64,000 nucleotides of DNA, from assembly GCA_964369385.1 (NCBI GenBank), contig CAYJEY010000001.1, positions 62,001-126,000 on the forward strand, given 5' to 3'. This DNA is from CALVGQ01 sp964369385 (GTDB lineage Bacteria > Bacillota_I > Bacilli_A > Erysipelotrichales > Erysipelotrichaceae). The first letter of the stretch is position 1. Each line of letters begins with the position of its first letter. Below the pieces are notes generated by a model. That model ran no database searches, was not told where the DNA came from, and was given only the letters and a program-made list of their open reading frames with translations. Positions 52,302-62,100 of this stretch are shown here, one piece after another. Position numbers and translations under genes: made by a program.

Positions 52302-52490
52302 ATGAAGAAAGCACTGATAAGCATCTTGGTCATGATATCTGTGGTTTGTATCATATTTTTATTACTTAAGCCTTTGCAATCGCAAGAGGTTTTAGCATCC
52401 AATGAACTACGACAACGTAATGATGAAATTTTTATACAAAATATTTCAAAGATGGCTTGTCATAGTCAAGGTCATATGTTTTTTGATTAA
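52302..52490 (+). CDS. Small secreted or membrane-anchored peptide
   Basis: This 62-residue protein starts with a strong signal or anchor (MKKALISILVMISVVCIIFL), followed by a short polar tail ending MACHSQGHMFFD. I do not recognise it. It has AAAGGAGCAAG at a good distance from the start and its own terminator, which supports a real gene. The adjacent divergent sigK might suggest a sporulation link, but nothing in the sequence shows this. Confidence 0.6.
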   Translation: MKKALISILVMISVVCIIFLLLKPLQSQEVLASNELRQRNDEIFIQNISKMACHSQGHMFFD

Positions 52491-52515
52491 GTGCATAAAA
52501 GCACTTTTCTTTTTG
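52489..52515 (+). terminator. Terminator of the small peptide gene
   Basis: AAGTGC (52489-52494) and GCACTT (52501-52506) form a hairpin overlapping the stop, followed by T-rich sequence. Confidence 0.75.
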
Positions 52516-52600
52516 TAAGGCATGAATAGCATAAGTAGTTGGGAGAACACTAAAAGTAATAAGTTAGTTTTCTTGAAAAGTGGGCATGGTGGTTAATTCG

Positions 52601-52629
52601 TTGTTTTTAAGTGTGCTTTACTGTATAAT
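52601..52629 (+). promoter_or_regulatory. Promoter of the RNase J gene
   Basis: TTGTTT (52601-52606) and a perfect TATAAT (52624-52629) are 17 bp apart, with the ribosome site AAAGGAGGG about 15 bp further on. Confidence 0.75.
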
Positions 52630-52660
52630 AGAAGAGAGAATTAAAGGAGGGTTTTTTATA

Positions 52661-54328
52661 ATGAGTCAAGTTCGTATATTCGCACTTGGTGGATTAGATG
52701 AGAATGGAAAAAATATGTATGTGGTTGAAATTAACCAATCCATTTTTGTCATTGAAGCAGGTCTAAAGTATCCTGAGGCTGATCAACATGGTGTAAACAT
52801 GATTATCCCAGATTTCAGATATTTAGTAGAAAATAAGGATCGTGTGAAAGGGATTTTTATTACGCATGGACATGATGATGTCATGTCAGCATTACCAAGT
52901 TTATTAAAGGTGGCAAACATACCAGTTTACACTACTGCATTGACTGCTATGATTATTGATGCAGCATGCAAAGAAGCCAAAGTGAAAGGCTATAAAATTC
53001 ATCGCATCAAACGTAATTCGCAGTTAAAGGTTGATGGTATTCAAGTGCGTACATTTGCAATGACGCAATCAATTGCGGATGGATTTGGTGTTGCCATTGA
53101 GAGTGGAGAAGGATATATTGTTTATGCTAGTGAATTTCTAGTGGACTATGATATTCGTAACGAAGCGTTTAGCTGTGACATTACAAAACTTGCAGAAATT
53201 GGAAAACGTGGAGTATTTGCTCTGTTGACAGAGTCTGTAGGTGCAGTAAGAAAAGGGTATACTTCACCACATCATCGTATCTCAGATGAGATTGAGGGGA
53301 GTTTTGAGGATGCTAAAAATGAACGTATTATTGTGACAACATATTCACAAAATATGTATCGTATCATTGAAATCATTGAACTAGCCAATAAATACAAGAA
53401 AAAAGTTGTATTCTATGATCAAGGTGTTCGTGATATTTTAAAAATGGCTGAAAAACTGGGGTATTATCGTATACCAACAGGTTTAGAAATACCACGTAAA
53501 CAGTTTAATCATACAATGAGAAATGTTGTTGTTATTGTATCAGGAAGTGGTGCAAAGGTGTTCAAAATGATGAATAAGATTGCATTAAAAGAAGATGATG
53601 TTATTGAGCTAACTCAAGATGATACAGTAATTATCGCTTCACCAATTGTTCCAGGTACAGAGCGTGAAGCGGCTAATATGGAAAATGAAATCTACAAAGA
53701 AACAATGAAGGTTAAAACACTTGATCACCGCAGTGTTTTAAGTATGCATGCTTCTCAAGAAGACTTAAAAATGATGGTTTATTTGTTTAAGCCAAAATAC
53801 TACATTCCAATTAAAGGAGAATATCGTCATTTAATTGCGAATGCTAACATTGCTTTTGATATGGGATTCCATGCCAATAAAATTGTCTTATTGGATAATG
53901 GCCAGGTAGCTAAGTTTGAAGATGGAGAGCTTACATCTACTGAAGAAATCATGCAACTTGAACAAGTGTTAGTTGATGGAAATGACAGTTTAGATGTAAC
54001 TGGAATGGTTTTAAGAGACCGTGAAATATTATCAACAGATGGAGCACTTGTGACTGGTGTTGTGGTTAATTATGCAACAAAAGAAATTATTGGTGGACCA
54101 GATGTACAAAGTCGTGGCGTAATTTATTTAAAAGATGCAGATCATATAGTTAAAGAAGTATCAAAAATTATTGAAGATACAATTGCCTTATCGGTAGCTG
54201 AAAAGCGTTATGAGAATGCAAGTGTACGACAAGAAATACGTGATAAAATTACAAAATATGTATTTAAAGAAACAGGAAAAAGACCAATGGTATTACCTGC
54301 GATCATAGAAATACATACGCAAGAATAG
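52661..54328 (+). CDS. RNase J-family protein with degenerate catalytic motifs (J2-like)
   Basis: This 555-residue beta-CASP metallo-beta-lactamase protein has full RNase J length and architecture, including the C-terminal domain. The metal motifs are altered: HGHEDH is HGHDDV, the HSIPDS-type His is Gln in TQSIADG, the GDF Asp is Glu in ASEF, SDSTN is TESVG, and the HGEYRM His is Lys in KGEYRH. Bacillus RNase J2 also has an altered HGHADA motif and acts mainly as a partner of J1. ATG 52661 follows AAAGGAGGG. A J1 gene is expected elsewhere. Confidence 0.85.
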   Translation: MSQVRIFALGGLDENGKNMYVVEINQSIFVIEAGLKYPEADQHGVNMIIPDFRYLVENKDRVKGIFITHGHDDVMSALPSLLKVANIPVYTTALTAMIIDAACKEAKVKGYKIHRIKRNSQLKVDGIQVRTFAMTQSIADGFGVAIESGEGYIVYASEFLVDYDIRNEAFSCDITKLAEIGKRGVFALLTESVGAVRKGYTSPHHRISDEIEGSFEDAKNERIIVTTYSQNMYRIIEIIELANKYKKKVVFYDQGVRDILKMAEKLGYYRIPTGLEIPRKQFNHTMRNVVVIVSGSGAKVFKMMNKIALKEDDVIELTQDDTVIIASPIVPGTEREAANMENEIYKETMKVKTLDHRSVLSMHASQEDLKMMVYLFKPKYYIPIKGEYRHLIANANIAFDMGFHANKIVLLDNGQVAKFEDGELTSTEEIMQLEQVLVDGNDSLDVTGMVLRDREILSTDGALVTGVVVNYATKEIIGGPDVQSRGVIYLKDADHIVKEVSKIIEDTIALSVAEKRYENASVRQEIRDKITKYVFKETGKRPMVLPAIIEIHTQE

Positions 54329-54338
54329 GGGAGATAGC

Positions 54339-56675
54339 TTGGCTAGTAAGAAAAAAGTTAGAAAAAGTAGTGCATCGAATAAATTATTCGATCACGACAC
54401 AATGATTTATATATATGCCATCATTGTTGTGATGTTGACAATCATTGGAGCACTTGAGATGGGACCTATTGGTTTTTTCTTAGCTGCATTATGTAGATAT
54501 TTATTTGGGACTTATTATGGAGTAGTTTATGGCGTATTGCTTATCTATGCGATGGTAATGTTATTTCGAAAATCTAATTTCCCTATTGCTGCAAAAAAAG
54601 TAGTTGGGATATTCTTAGTTGTTTTAGCGCTGATATTGTGGTCAGCAATTCCAGACGATGGAACGCTAGTTGGTTTTGATGTAATTGGTAATTATTTATC
54701 TAATACATTTCGATTCTTTAGAAATGATTCCACTGTTTTAGCACAAGGTGGGGTTGTAGGTGCACTCTTGTATTCGATAACTTCAGTGTTAGTAGGAAAA
54801 GAAGGAACGTGGGTTGTTATTGCGGCGATGTTAGTGCTAGCTGGAATCTTGTTAATAAGTCGTAATGCGCTATCACGCGTAGGTTCTTGGTTTGGTGGAT
54901 TCTATGATGCAATGCATCAAGAGCGTGAAGCGAAACCAAAGAGAGTGAAAAAACAAGTAGAATTGCAAAAGAAGCGTGCTTTTGAGGAACAAAAGACAGC
55001 GTTCTTGTTTGATGATGACCATTTCCGTAATCAAGCTGAAGTGATTGAAGAACCAACAACAATTGTAAATGAACCTGCATTAAAAGAGGAAATAGCTCAA
55101 CCTGCTCAAACACAAAAGGCATTCTTTCAAGAATCTCAATCAAATGATGTTGAAGAATTAGATGATGTTCATCAAGATAAAGTGCATTTATCTACAACAG
55201 CTACTGAGGATGAGGAAGATCGTATTGTGCCTGTGTTTCAGTATGGTTTAAGCTATCGTTTACCACCATTTTCTTTGTTGGATAAGTTATCAAATCAAAA
55301 TAGATCAAATGCAAATGAGGTAGCTGGAGCTGCTAAAGGTAAGCGTTTGATTGAGATATTAAAGAATTTTGGGATTCAAGCTGAGTTGATTGCAACGCAT
55401 ATTGGACCATCAGTAACAAAATTTGAAATTCGACCTGATTCAAGTGTTAAGGTAAATCGTATTATGAGTATTTCTGATAACATAAAAATGGAATTAGCAG
55501 CTCGAGATATTCGTATTGAAGCGCCGATTCCTGGAAAAAATGCTGTTGGTGTTGAAATTCCAAATGTAGAAAATACGATGGTTAAAATGCAAGAGTTAGT
55601 CCGAAACATTCCAGAGGATAAACAAGAGAAAAAGATGTTGTTTGTACTAGGAAAAGATTTAATGGGAAATTCAGTTTATTGTGAACTAGATAAGATGCCC
55701 CATCTATTGGTAGCAGGGGCAACTGGTTCTGGTAAATCTGTATGTATGAATACAATTATTACTTCCTTTATTATGAGGGCAAGACCGGATGAAGTACGTT
55801 TACTTCTTATTGACCCTAAAAAAGTAGAATTCACTCCATATCAAGGATTACCACATCTTATGTGTCCAATTATTGCTGATGCGAATGAAGCTTCAAGAGC
55901 ATTAAAAGTAATTGTAGAGATGATGGAGAATCGGTTTACTGTCTTTTCGCAAATTGGTGTGCGAAATATTGTAAGTTATAACGAAAAGATTAAGCAAGAA
56001 CCAAAGCTACAACATATGCCATATATTGTAGTAATTATTGATGAATTAGCGGATTTGATGGCAATTGCTGGAAAAGATGTTGAACAAAGCATTCAACGTA
56101 TTACACAACTTGCCCGTGCATCTGGTATTCATTTGATTGTTGCAACACAAAGACCGAGTACAGATGTAATTACAGGAATTATTAAAGCAAATATTCCTTC
56201 TAGAATTTCATTCTCTGTTTCTAGTAGTATTGACTCTCGTACGATATTAGATAGTACTGGGGCAGAGCGTTTACTAGGAAATGGGGATATGCTTTATCAA
56301 CCGATTGGTGCCAGTGGTGCCACTCGTGTTCAAGGAGTGTACGTAAGTGATGATGAAGTTCAAAGAATTGCTTCATTTGCTTCAAATCAATATCAACCAT
56401 TTTATGAAGATGCCTTCATTCAACTTGAGGGTGTTGAAAATAATGAGATGTCAGCTATCGTAAATGCAGGAGATGATCCAATGTATGATTCAGTAAAGCA
56501 GTATGTCATCTCAGTTCAAAAAGCGTCAACTTCTTTACTTCAACGTCGATTCAGTATTGGCTATAACCGAGCTGCTCGATTGATTGATGTATTAGAAGAG
56601 CGAGGGGTTGTCGGTCCTGCTCAGGGCTCAAAACCTCGTGAAGTATATTTTAAAGAGAAAGAGGAAGTAGAATGA
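54339..56675 (+). CDS. ftsK: FtsK/SpoIIIE-family DNA translocase
   Basis: This 778-residue protein pumps chromosomal DNA across a closing septum. About four N-terminal membrane spans (residues 20-185) are followed by a charged linker. The motor has Walker A in GATGSGKSVCMN and Walker B in IVVIIDELADLM, and a C-terminal winged-helix gamma domain (SLLQRRFSIGYNRAARLIDVLE) reads polar DNA motifs. Start is TTG 54339 with GGGGAGA upstream. The lack of an FtsQ-type extension fits SpoIIIE/SftA-like proteins. It overlaps the next gene by 4 bp. Confidence 0.95.
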   Translation: MASKKKVRKSSASNKLFDHDTMIYIYAIIVVMLTIIGALEMGPIGFFLAALCRYLFGTYYGVVYGVLLIYAMVMLFRKSNFPIAAKKVVGIFLVVLALILWSAIPDDGTLVGFDVIGNYLSNTFRFFRNDSTVLAQGGVVGALLYSITSVLVGKEGTWVVIAAMLVLAGILLISRNALSRVGSWFGGFYDAMHQEREAKPKRVKKQVELQKKRAFEEQKTAFLFDDDHFRNQAEVIEEPTTIVNEPALKEEIAQPAQTQKAFFQESQSNDVEELDDVHQDKVHLSTTATEDEEDRIVPVFQYGLSYRLPPFSLLDKLSNQNRSNANEVAGAAKGKRLIEILKNFGIQAELIATHIGPSVTKFEIRPDSSVKVNRIMSISDNIKMELAARDIRIEAPIPGKNAVGVEIPNVENTMVKMQELVRNIPEDKQEKKMLFVLGKDLMGNSVYCELDKMPHLLVAGATGSGKSVCMNTIITSFIMRARPDEVRLLLIDPKKVEFTPYQGLPHLMCPIIADANEASRALKVIVEMMENRFTVFSQIGVRNIVSYNEKIKQEPKLQHMPYIVVIIDELADLMAIAGKDVEQSIQRITQLARASGIHLIVATQRPSTDVITGIIKANIPSRISFSVSSSIDSRTILDSTGAERLLGNGDMLYQPIGASGATRVQGVYVSDDEVQRIASFASNQYQPFYEDAFIQLEGVENNEMSAIVNAGDDPMYDSVKQYVISVQKASTSLLQRRFSIGYNRAARLIDVLEERGVVGPAQGSKPREVYFKEKEEVE

Positions 56676-58183
56676 GCAAGGTAACGGATATTATTTATGA
56701 CACAACATTGACTTATCATCAACAAGTACTAGCATTGGCACGTTTAGCAGAGAGTACTGACACTACACTTATAAAAAGTGAGGCGGCAATCGATGCGATG
56801 AAAGATGGTATTTTATGCGATTTGAATGAAGGAAATGCACCGTTTCGACCGCGCTATATTATTCCTGATTATCGAATTCTTATGGCAAAAGGGAGTAAGT
56901 TTCTTGATTTGCCTGCACCACAAGATTTATGGGAAGCATGTAATGCATTGACAATTATGTATCAACATGTTCCATCAATCACAACAATGCCAGTTTATTT
57001 AGGTGATTTAGATAGCATGCTTGAGCCTTTTGTGCAACAAATGGATATAGAAGAGGCAAGAAAGTGTCTACGTTTATTTTTGCGACAAATTGATCGTACA
57101 TTAACTGATAGCTTTGTCCATGCCGACATTGGACCACAAGATACATTAGCTGGTCGATTAATTTTAGAGTTAACACAAGAAATGCAATTAGCGATTCCAA
57201 ATTTAACATTAAAATATGATCCTGAAATTACATCAGATGAATTTGCACGTTTATGTGCAAATTGTATGCTTAACACAGCTAAACCATCATTTGCCAATCA
57301 CAAGATGTTTGCGAGTGAATGGGGAAGTGATTATGCCATTGCAAGCTGTTATAACGGTTTAAAAATGGCAGGAGGAGGACTTACTCTTCCACGCCTTCGT
57401 ATGTACGAATGCAGTTTGAAGGCGACATCAATTGAACAATTTTTAGATGAAGTCTTACCTCACTATGTTCAAGTTATGTTAGAATTCATGGATGATCGTA
57501 TTCGATTCATTGTCGAAAAGAGTGCGTTCTTTAAATCTAACTTCTTGGTAAAAGAAGAGTTTGTAAAATTAGAGAATTTTACAGGGATGTTTGGTATGGT
57601 TGGACTTGCAGAGTGTGTAAATAATTTACTTGATATTAAAGATCCAATGCAAGGCTATGGTCATCAAACGCAAGCTAATGAGTTAGGGGAACGTATCTTA
57701 CGTCGTTTAAGTGATTTAGTTGCTGCACATGATGCTCCATATTGTGATGCATTTGATCATAAATATCGTCTTCATGCACAAGTAGGAATTGATTCAGATG
57801 GACGACAGAATTCTCCTGGCGCGCGCATTCCAGTTGGTGCTGAACCAGAAATCGCGAAGCAACTTATGCATGCGACATGCACGCATAAATACTTCCCGAC
57901 AGGAATTGGTGATATTTATAAATTTGATGAGACTTGGCAAAAAACTCCTCAGGCAGTCATTGATATTATCAAAGGCGCTTTGAATGCTGGCGTTCGTTAT
58001 TTTTCAGGGTATTTAGCTGGAAATGATGTAGTTCGAGTGACTGGATATCTAGTTAAGAAAAGTGAGCTTGCAAAACTCGATGCTAATGAACAATCCTTAA
58101 ATAATGTTTCAGTTTTTGGTAAAGGAGCGAGAGATTTTAGCGATGCGCTAGATCGTCGTGTTCAAGATGAGAGCCAAAATTAA
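56672..58183 (+). CDS. YjjI-family glycyl-radical enzyme
   Basis: This 503-residue protein matches YjjI (DUF3029), a glycyl-radical enzyme of unknown substrate. Near the C-terminus VVRVTGYLV fits the glycyl-radical motif RV-x-GY, with the radical Gly at about residue 458. The mid-protein IASCYNGLKMAGGG contains the likely thiyl Cys. Such enzymes work only without oxygen and need a matched activase, which is encoded directly after it with a 17-bp overlap. It overlaps ftsK by an ATGA, although no functional link is evident. Confidence 0.9.
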   Translation: MSKVTDIIYDTTLTYHQQVLALARLAESTDTTLIKSEAAIDAMKDGILCDLNEGNAPFRPRYIIPDYRILMAKGSKFLDLPAPQDLWEACNALTIMYQHVPSITTMPVYLGDLDSMLEPFVQQMDIEEARKCLRLFLRQIDRTLTDSFVHADIGPQDTLAGRLILELTQEMQLAIPNLTLKYDPEITSDEFARLCANCMLNTAKPSFANHKMFASEWGSDYAIASCYNGLKMAGGGLTLPRLRMYECSLKATSIEQFLDEVLPHYVQVMLEFMDDRIRFIVEKSAFFKSNFLVKEEFVKLENFTGMFGMVGLAECVNNLLDIKDPMQGYGHQTQANELGERILRRLSDLVAAHDAPYCDAFDHKYRLHAQVGIDSDGRQNSPGARIPVGAEPEIAKQLMHATCTHKYFPTGIGDIYKFDETWQKTPQAVIDIIKGALNAGVRYFSGYLAGNDVVRVTGYLVKKSELAKLDANEQSLNNVSVFGKGARDFSDALDRRVQDESQN

Positions 58184-59000
58184 TCGAATCATTCCGTTTT
58201 CAAATGTAGATGGACCTGGTAATCGAATGAGTTTTTTCTTTCAAGGCTGTCCACTGGATTGTGCGTATTGTCATAATCCAGAAACAATCAATGAATGTAC
58301 CCATTGCCAAGTTTGTGTTTCCAGCTGTCCTTCTGATGCACTAAGTTTAGAGGCAGGAAAGGTTGTTTGGAGTAAGCATAAGTGTACTGATTGTGATACA
58401 TGTATTAGTGTGTGTCCACATAAGTCGAGTCCAAAAATTTCAATGATGAGCTTAGAAGATTGTCTAAATGAAGTTAAAGCGGTTGCCCCATTTATTCGTG
58501 GTATTACATGTAGTGGTGGCGAATGTATGCAACATGCGGATTTTATGTTAGAACTATTTAAAGAGGTAAAAAAACTAGGGCTAACTTGTTTAATTGACTC
58601 GAATGGTTTTTATGATTTTGAGGATTATCCAGAACTCATGGCAGTATGTGATGGTGTAATGTTGGATGTAAAAGCAGTTAATCCTGAGTTTCATATGCAA
58701 CTTGTAAAGCAGCCAAATGAAACAATTATGAAGAATTTAAAGTGGCTACTAGATCATGATTTACTTCAAGAGGTTCGTACTGTCTTATTACCGAATCATC
58801 CGCATCAAAATTCCAATACTGTTGAAAATGTAGCAAAAATATTGAATCATCGTTCATATTATAAAATTTTAAAATACCGTCCCTATGGAGTTAAGCCGGC
58901 TGGATTGACTTTCTGTGGGCAAGGAATACTAAGCGATGAAGAAGCAGAGCGTTGTGTAGCTTTAGCAAAGCAATACACAACTGATGTTGGATTAGTATAA
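58167..59000 (+). CDS. YjjW-family glycyl-radical enzyme activase
   Basis: This 277-residue radical-SAM protein makes the glycyl radical on its partner upstream. The SAM cluster motif is CPLDCAYC (C-x3-C-x2-C). It is followed by two ferredoxin-type 4Fe-4S inserts, CTHCQVCVSSCP and CTDCDTCISVCP, and the GGE-type SAM motif in TCSGGECMQ. The two extra clusters are typical of GRE activases outside the PflA group. ATG 58167 is preferred; a GTG at 58158 is possible. No clear ribosome site is present, so translation is likely coupled. Confidence 0.9.
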   Translation: MRAKINRIIPFSNVDGPGNRMSFFFQGCPLDCAYCHNPETINECTHCQVCVSSCPSDALSLEAGKVVWSKHKCTDCDTCISVCPHKSSPKISMMSLEDCLNEVKAVAPFIRGITCSGGECMQHADFMLELFKEVKKLGLTCLIDSNGFYDFEDYPELMAVCDGVMLDVKAVNPEFHMQLVKQPNETIMKNLKWLLDHDLLQEVRTVLLPNHPHQNSNTVENVAKILNHRSYYKILKYRPYGVKPAGLTFCGQGILSDEEAERCVALAKQYTTDVGLV

Positions 59001-59009
59001 TGTGTTTTG

Positions 59010-59037
59010 GCATCTCAATTAATGAGGTGCTTTTTTT
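59010..59037 (+). terminator. Terminator of the yjjI-yjjW genes
   Basis: GCATCTCA (59010-59017) pairs with TGAGGTGC (59023-59030), one G-U pair, followed by seven T. Confidence 0.88.
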
Positions 59038-59045
59038 GTTTATAC

Positions 59046-59099
59046 TTGATAAATTGTGTTAAAAATGTATAATAAAGAGAGTTCCGACCCATTGGTCGG
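59046..59099 (+). promoter_or_regulatory. Promoter and TetR-type operator of the RND exporter
   Basis: TTGATA (59046-59051) and TATAAT (59068-59073) are 16 bp apart. Just after the expected start site, CCGACC (59084-59089) and GGTCGG (59094-59099) form a perfect 6+4+6 inverted repeat, a likely operator for the TetR-type protein encoded downstream. Its GC-rich arms stand out from the AT-rich surroundings. Confidence 0.75.
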
Positions 59100-59117
59100 T
59101 AGAAGAGGAAACATATC

Positions 59118-62100
59118 ATGATTTCAAATTATAGTGTAAAAAAACCATATACTGTCATTGTTGGTGTAGTCATGGTTTTATTATTAGGGGTGATTTCATT
59201 CACGAACTCTACAACTGATTTATTACCAGAGATTGAATTACCAATGGCTGTAGTATATACAACATATCCTGGGGCTAGTGCTGAGAAGGTAGAGAGTGAG
59301 GTTACTCGTCCTATTGAACAAGCTATTGCGACGACCGAAAATTTAATTTCAATGACATCGACATCTAGCGATAATTTATCAATGATTATCTTAGAATTTG
59401 CAGATGATACGAACATGGATAGTGCTCTGTTGGCCCTGAGTGGAAATATTGATTTAGTTGAAGGTAATTTAAATGAGATGGTTATGGCACCAACAATTTT
59501 AGCAATCAATCCAAATATGATGCCGATTATGACGGCAACGATTGATGTAGAGGGATTAAATATTCAAGAGTTAAGTGATTATGTTGACCATAATATTCTT
59601 CAGGAATTAGAAAAAATACCAGGAGTTGCCTCAATTTCAACGACGGGTATTGTTGAAGAAACTGTACAAATTGTATTGGAACAAGATAAGATAAACGAAA
59701 TTAATTTGGCAATACTTAATTCTGTCGATTCTGACTTAGCTGATGCTCAAGTGGAATTACAGAGTGCATTGAATGATGTAAGGGAAGCACTTAATGAAAT
59801 TAATAGTCAACAGGGTGAGTTTGATACGACAAAAGAGAATACTCTAAATGAATTGGCACAAACAAGTGTAGGACTTCAAGAAGCGGCAACTAATTTGATT
59901 GCGATGGATGCTCAAATCATTCAATTAGAGGCTGAAAAAGCAGCTTTTACGGCTATTGTCGATGGATTCACACAGCTTGAAGGTTCGCTCAATAGTGCAA
60001 TTGCATTACAAAGCGGTGTGAGTGTAGAAATAACTCGTGTTTCAAGTTTAAGTGGTGAAATTCCAATAGATGATTTAGCTCCACAAGTATTAGTAAGCCA
60101 AATTGGAGTTCTATTTCCTGAAGTACTACAAACACCAGTCACAACATATGAGGCATATAATCAACTTCTAGCAACTCAGTCTGTTGTATTGCAAGGGATG
60201 GTAAGTGAACTACAGGCGCAATATGATCAACTTAGTCCACAAATACCAGATGCACAAAGTCGTTTAACACAATTACCAATAGAAATTGAAACAGCTAAGG
60301 CGATTAAACAACAAGTGAGTGATGTATTAGTAAATTCGGGTATTGATGTTTCTGATTTAAGTACAGTTCAATCTCAAATTGAGAGCGGATTAGCTCAAGC
60401 GGGAAATGAGTTTGCCGTAGGAGAGGTCACAATTGCCAATACAAAGGAATCATTAGAAGCTGCAGAACTTGAATTAGAAGCAGGACTTGAAGAATTAGAG
60501 ATCGCCAGAGAAGATGCTTTAGAAGCAGCCAACATATCAAGCTTTCTTTCTTCGTCAATGATTGCTCAAATTTTACAAGCGGAGGATTTTTCACTACCAG
60601 CTGGATATATTGCATCTAATGAAGATTCAATTTTAGTTAAAGTTGGTGACGAGTTTGCAAGTATTGAAGAAATTAATCAGCTACTAATCATGCCAATAGA
60701 ATTAGATGGTTTATCAAATGTTTATTTAAGCGATATTGCGACAATCCAAGTAGTAGATGATTCAAGTGAAATTTATACTCGTGTTAATGGAAACAATGCA
60801 ATTATGGTTTCATTCCAAAAAACTTCAACGGCTTCTACTGCGGAAGTATCAGATGCCATTCACGAAGCATTTGTGGAAATTCAAGAAGAACATCCTGAGC
60901 TAAATTATACTGCTTTAATGGATCAAGGTGTTTATATTGATTTGATTGTATCATCAGTTTTATCTAATTTTTTGTATGGTGGGGTGCTTGCCGTTATTGT
61001 GTTAATCTTATTCTTAAAAGATTCAAAGCCAACATTTGTCATCGGGTTAAGTATTCCAATTAGTTTAATGTTTACACTTGTGTTAATGTATTTTTCTGAT
61101 ATTACTTTAAATATCATCTCATTATCAGGATTAGCCCTCGGAGTGGGGATGTTGGTAGATAACTCTGTTGTAGTGGTAGAAAATATTTATCGTTTACGTT
61201 CAGAAGGAGTTCCGCTAATGGAAGCGTCAATCAAAGGCGCTAAACAAGTTTCAGGAGCGATTATTGCATCTACATTAACGACTGTAAGTGTATTCTTGCC
61301 AATTGTCTTTGCAACTGGGATTACACGTCAATTGTTTGTGGATATGGGATTAACTATTGGATATAGTCTGTTGGCTTCACTGATTGTTGCATTAACTGTG
61401 GTGCCGATGTTATCGAGTAAGATGTTAAACAAACAACCTGTTGTAAAAAAAGGTTTCTTTACAAAGATGGTTGATTTATATGAAGGTCTATTAAAATGGA
61501 CATTATCTCATCGTTTTGTTGTATTGCTTATTACAGGATGTATGTTTGTAGGAACAATGTTGATGATTACACAGATGGGGATGGTATTGATACCAGAAAT
61601 GGGGTCAGAGCAAATCACGATGAATGTTTCGTTAAGTGATCCTACAGCTACATTCGATCAATCTATCGAAGTATATGATGATATATTGAATGAAATCTCT
61701 ATGCTTGAACAAGTGGAAACTGCTGGAGCATCTGTTGGAAGTTCGATGTTTGGTATGGGTGCTTCTAATGATGCAACATTCTATATTTTAGTAGATAATA
61801 GTAAAATTTCAAAAGAAGTAAGTGAACAGTTATCTGAGATAACTGCAAAGTATCCTGTTGAATCAAGCGTTTCGACAAGTAGTATGGATATGAGTGCTTT
61901 AAGTGGCGAAGGAATCACGATCCAAATATATGGTGATGATTTAGATGAGCTAAATCAGAGTGCTAGCCAATTAGCTACTCAGCTTGAGCAATTTGAAGGA
62001 ATTAGTGAAGTAAGTGATGGATTAGAAAATCCTGTTGAAGAATTACGTATTCAAGTTGATAAGAATAATGCAATGGCTTATGGATTAACTGTTGCTCAAG

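Noticed and set aside
54817..55143. Reverse-strand frame of 108 codons inside ftsK
   Set aside because: It mirrors the repetitive linker of the translocase and has no ribosome site or family match.
59129..59509. Reverse-strand frame of 126 codons inside the RND gene
   Set aside because: It is a by-product of the codon use of the forward gene; the hydrophobic ends mirror the first membrane span.
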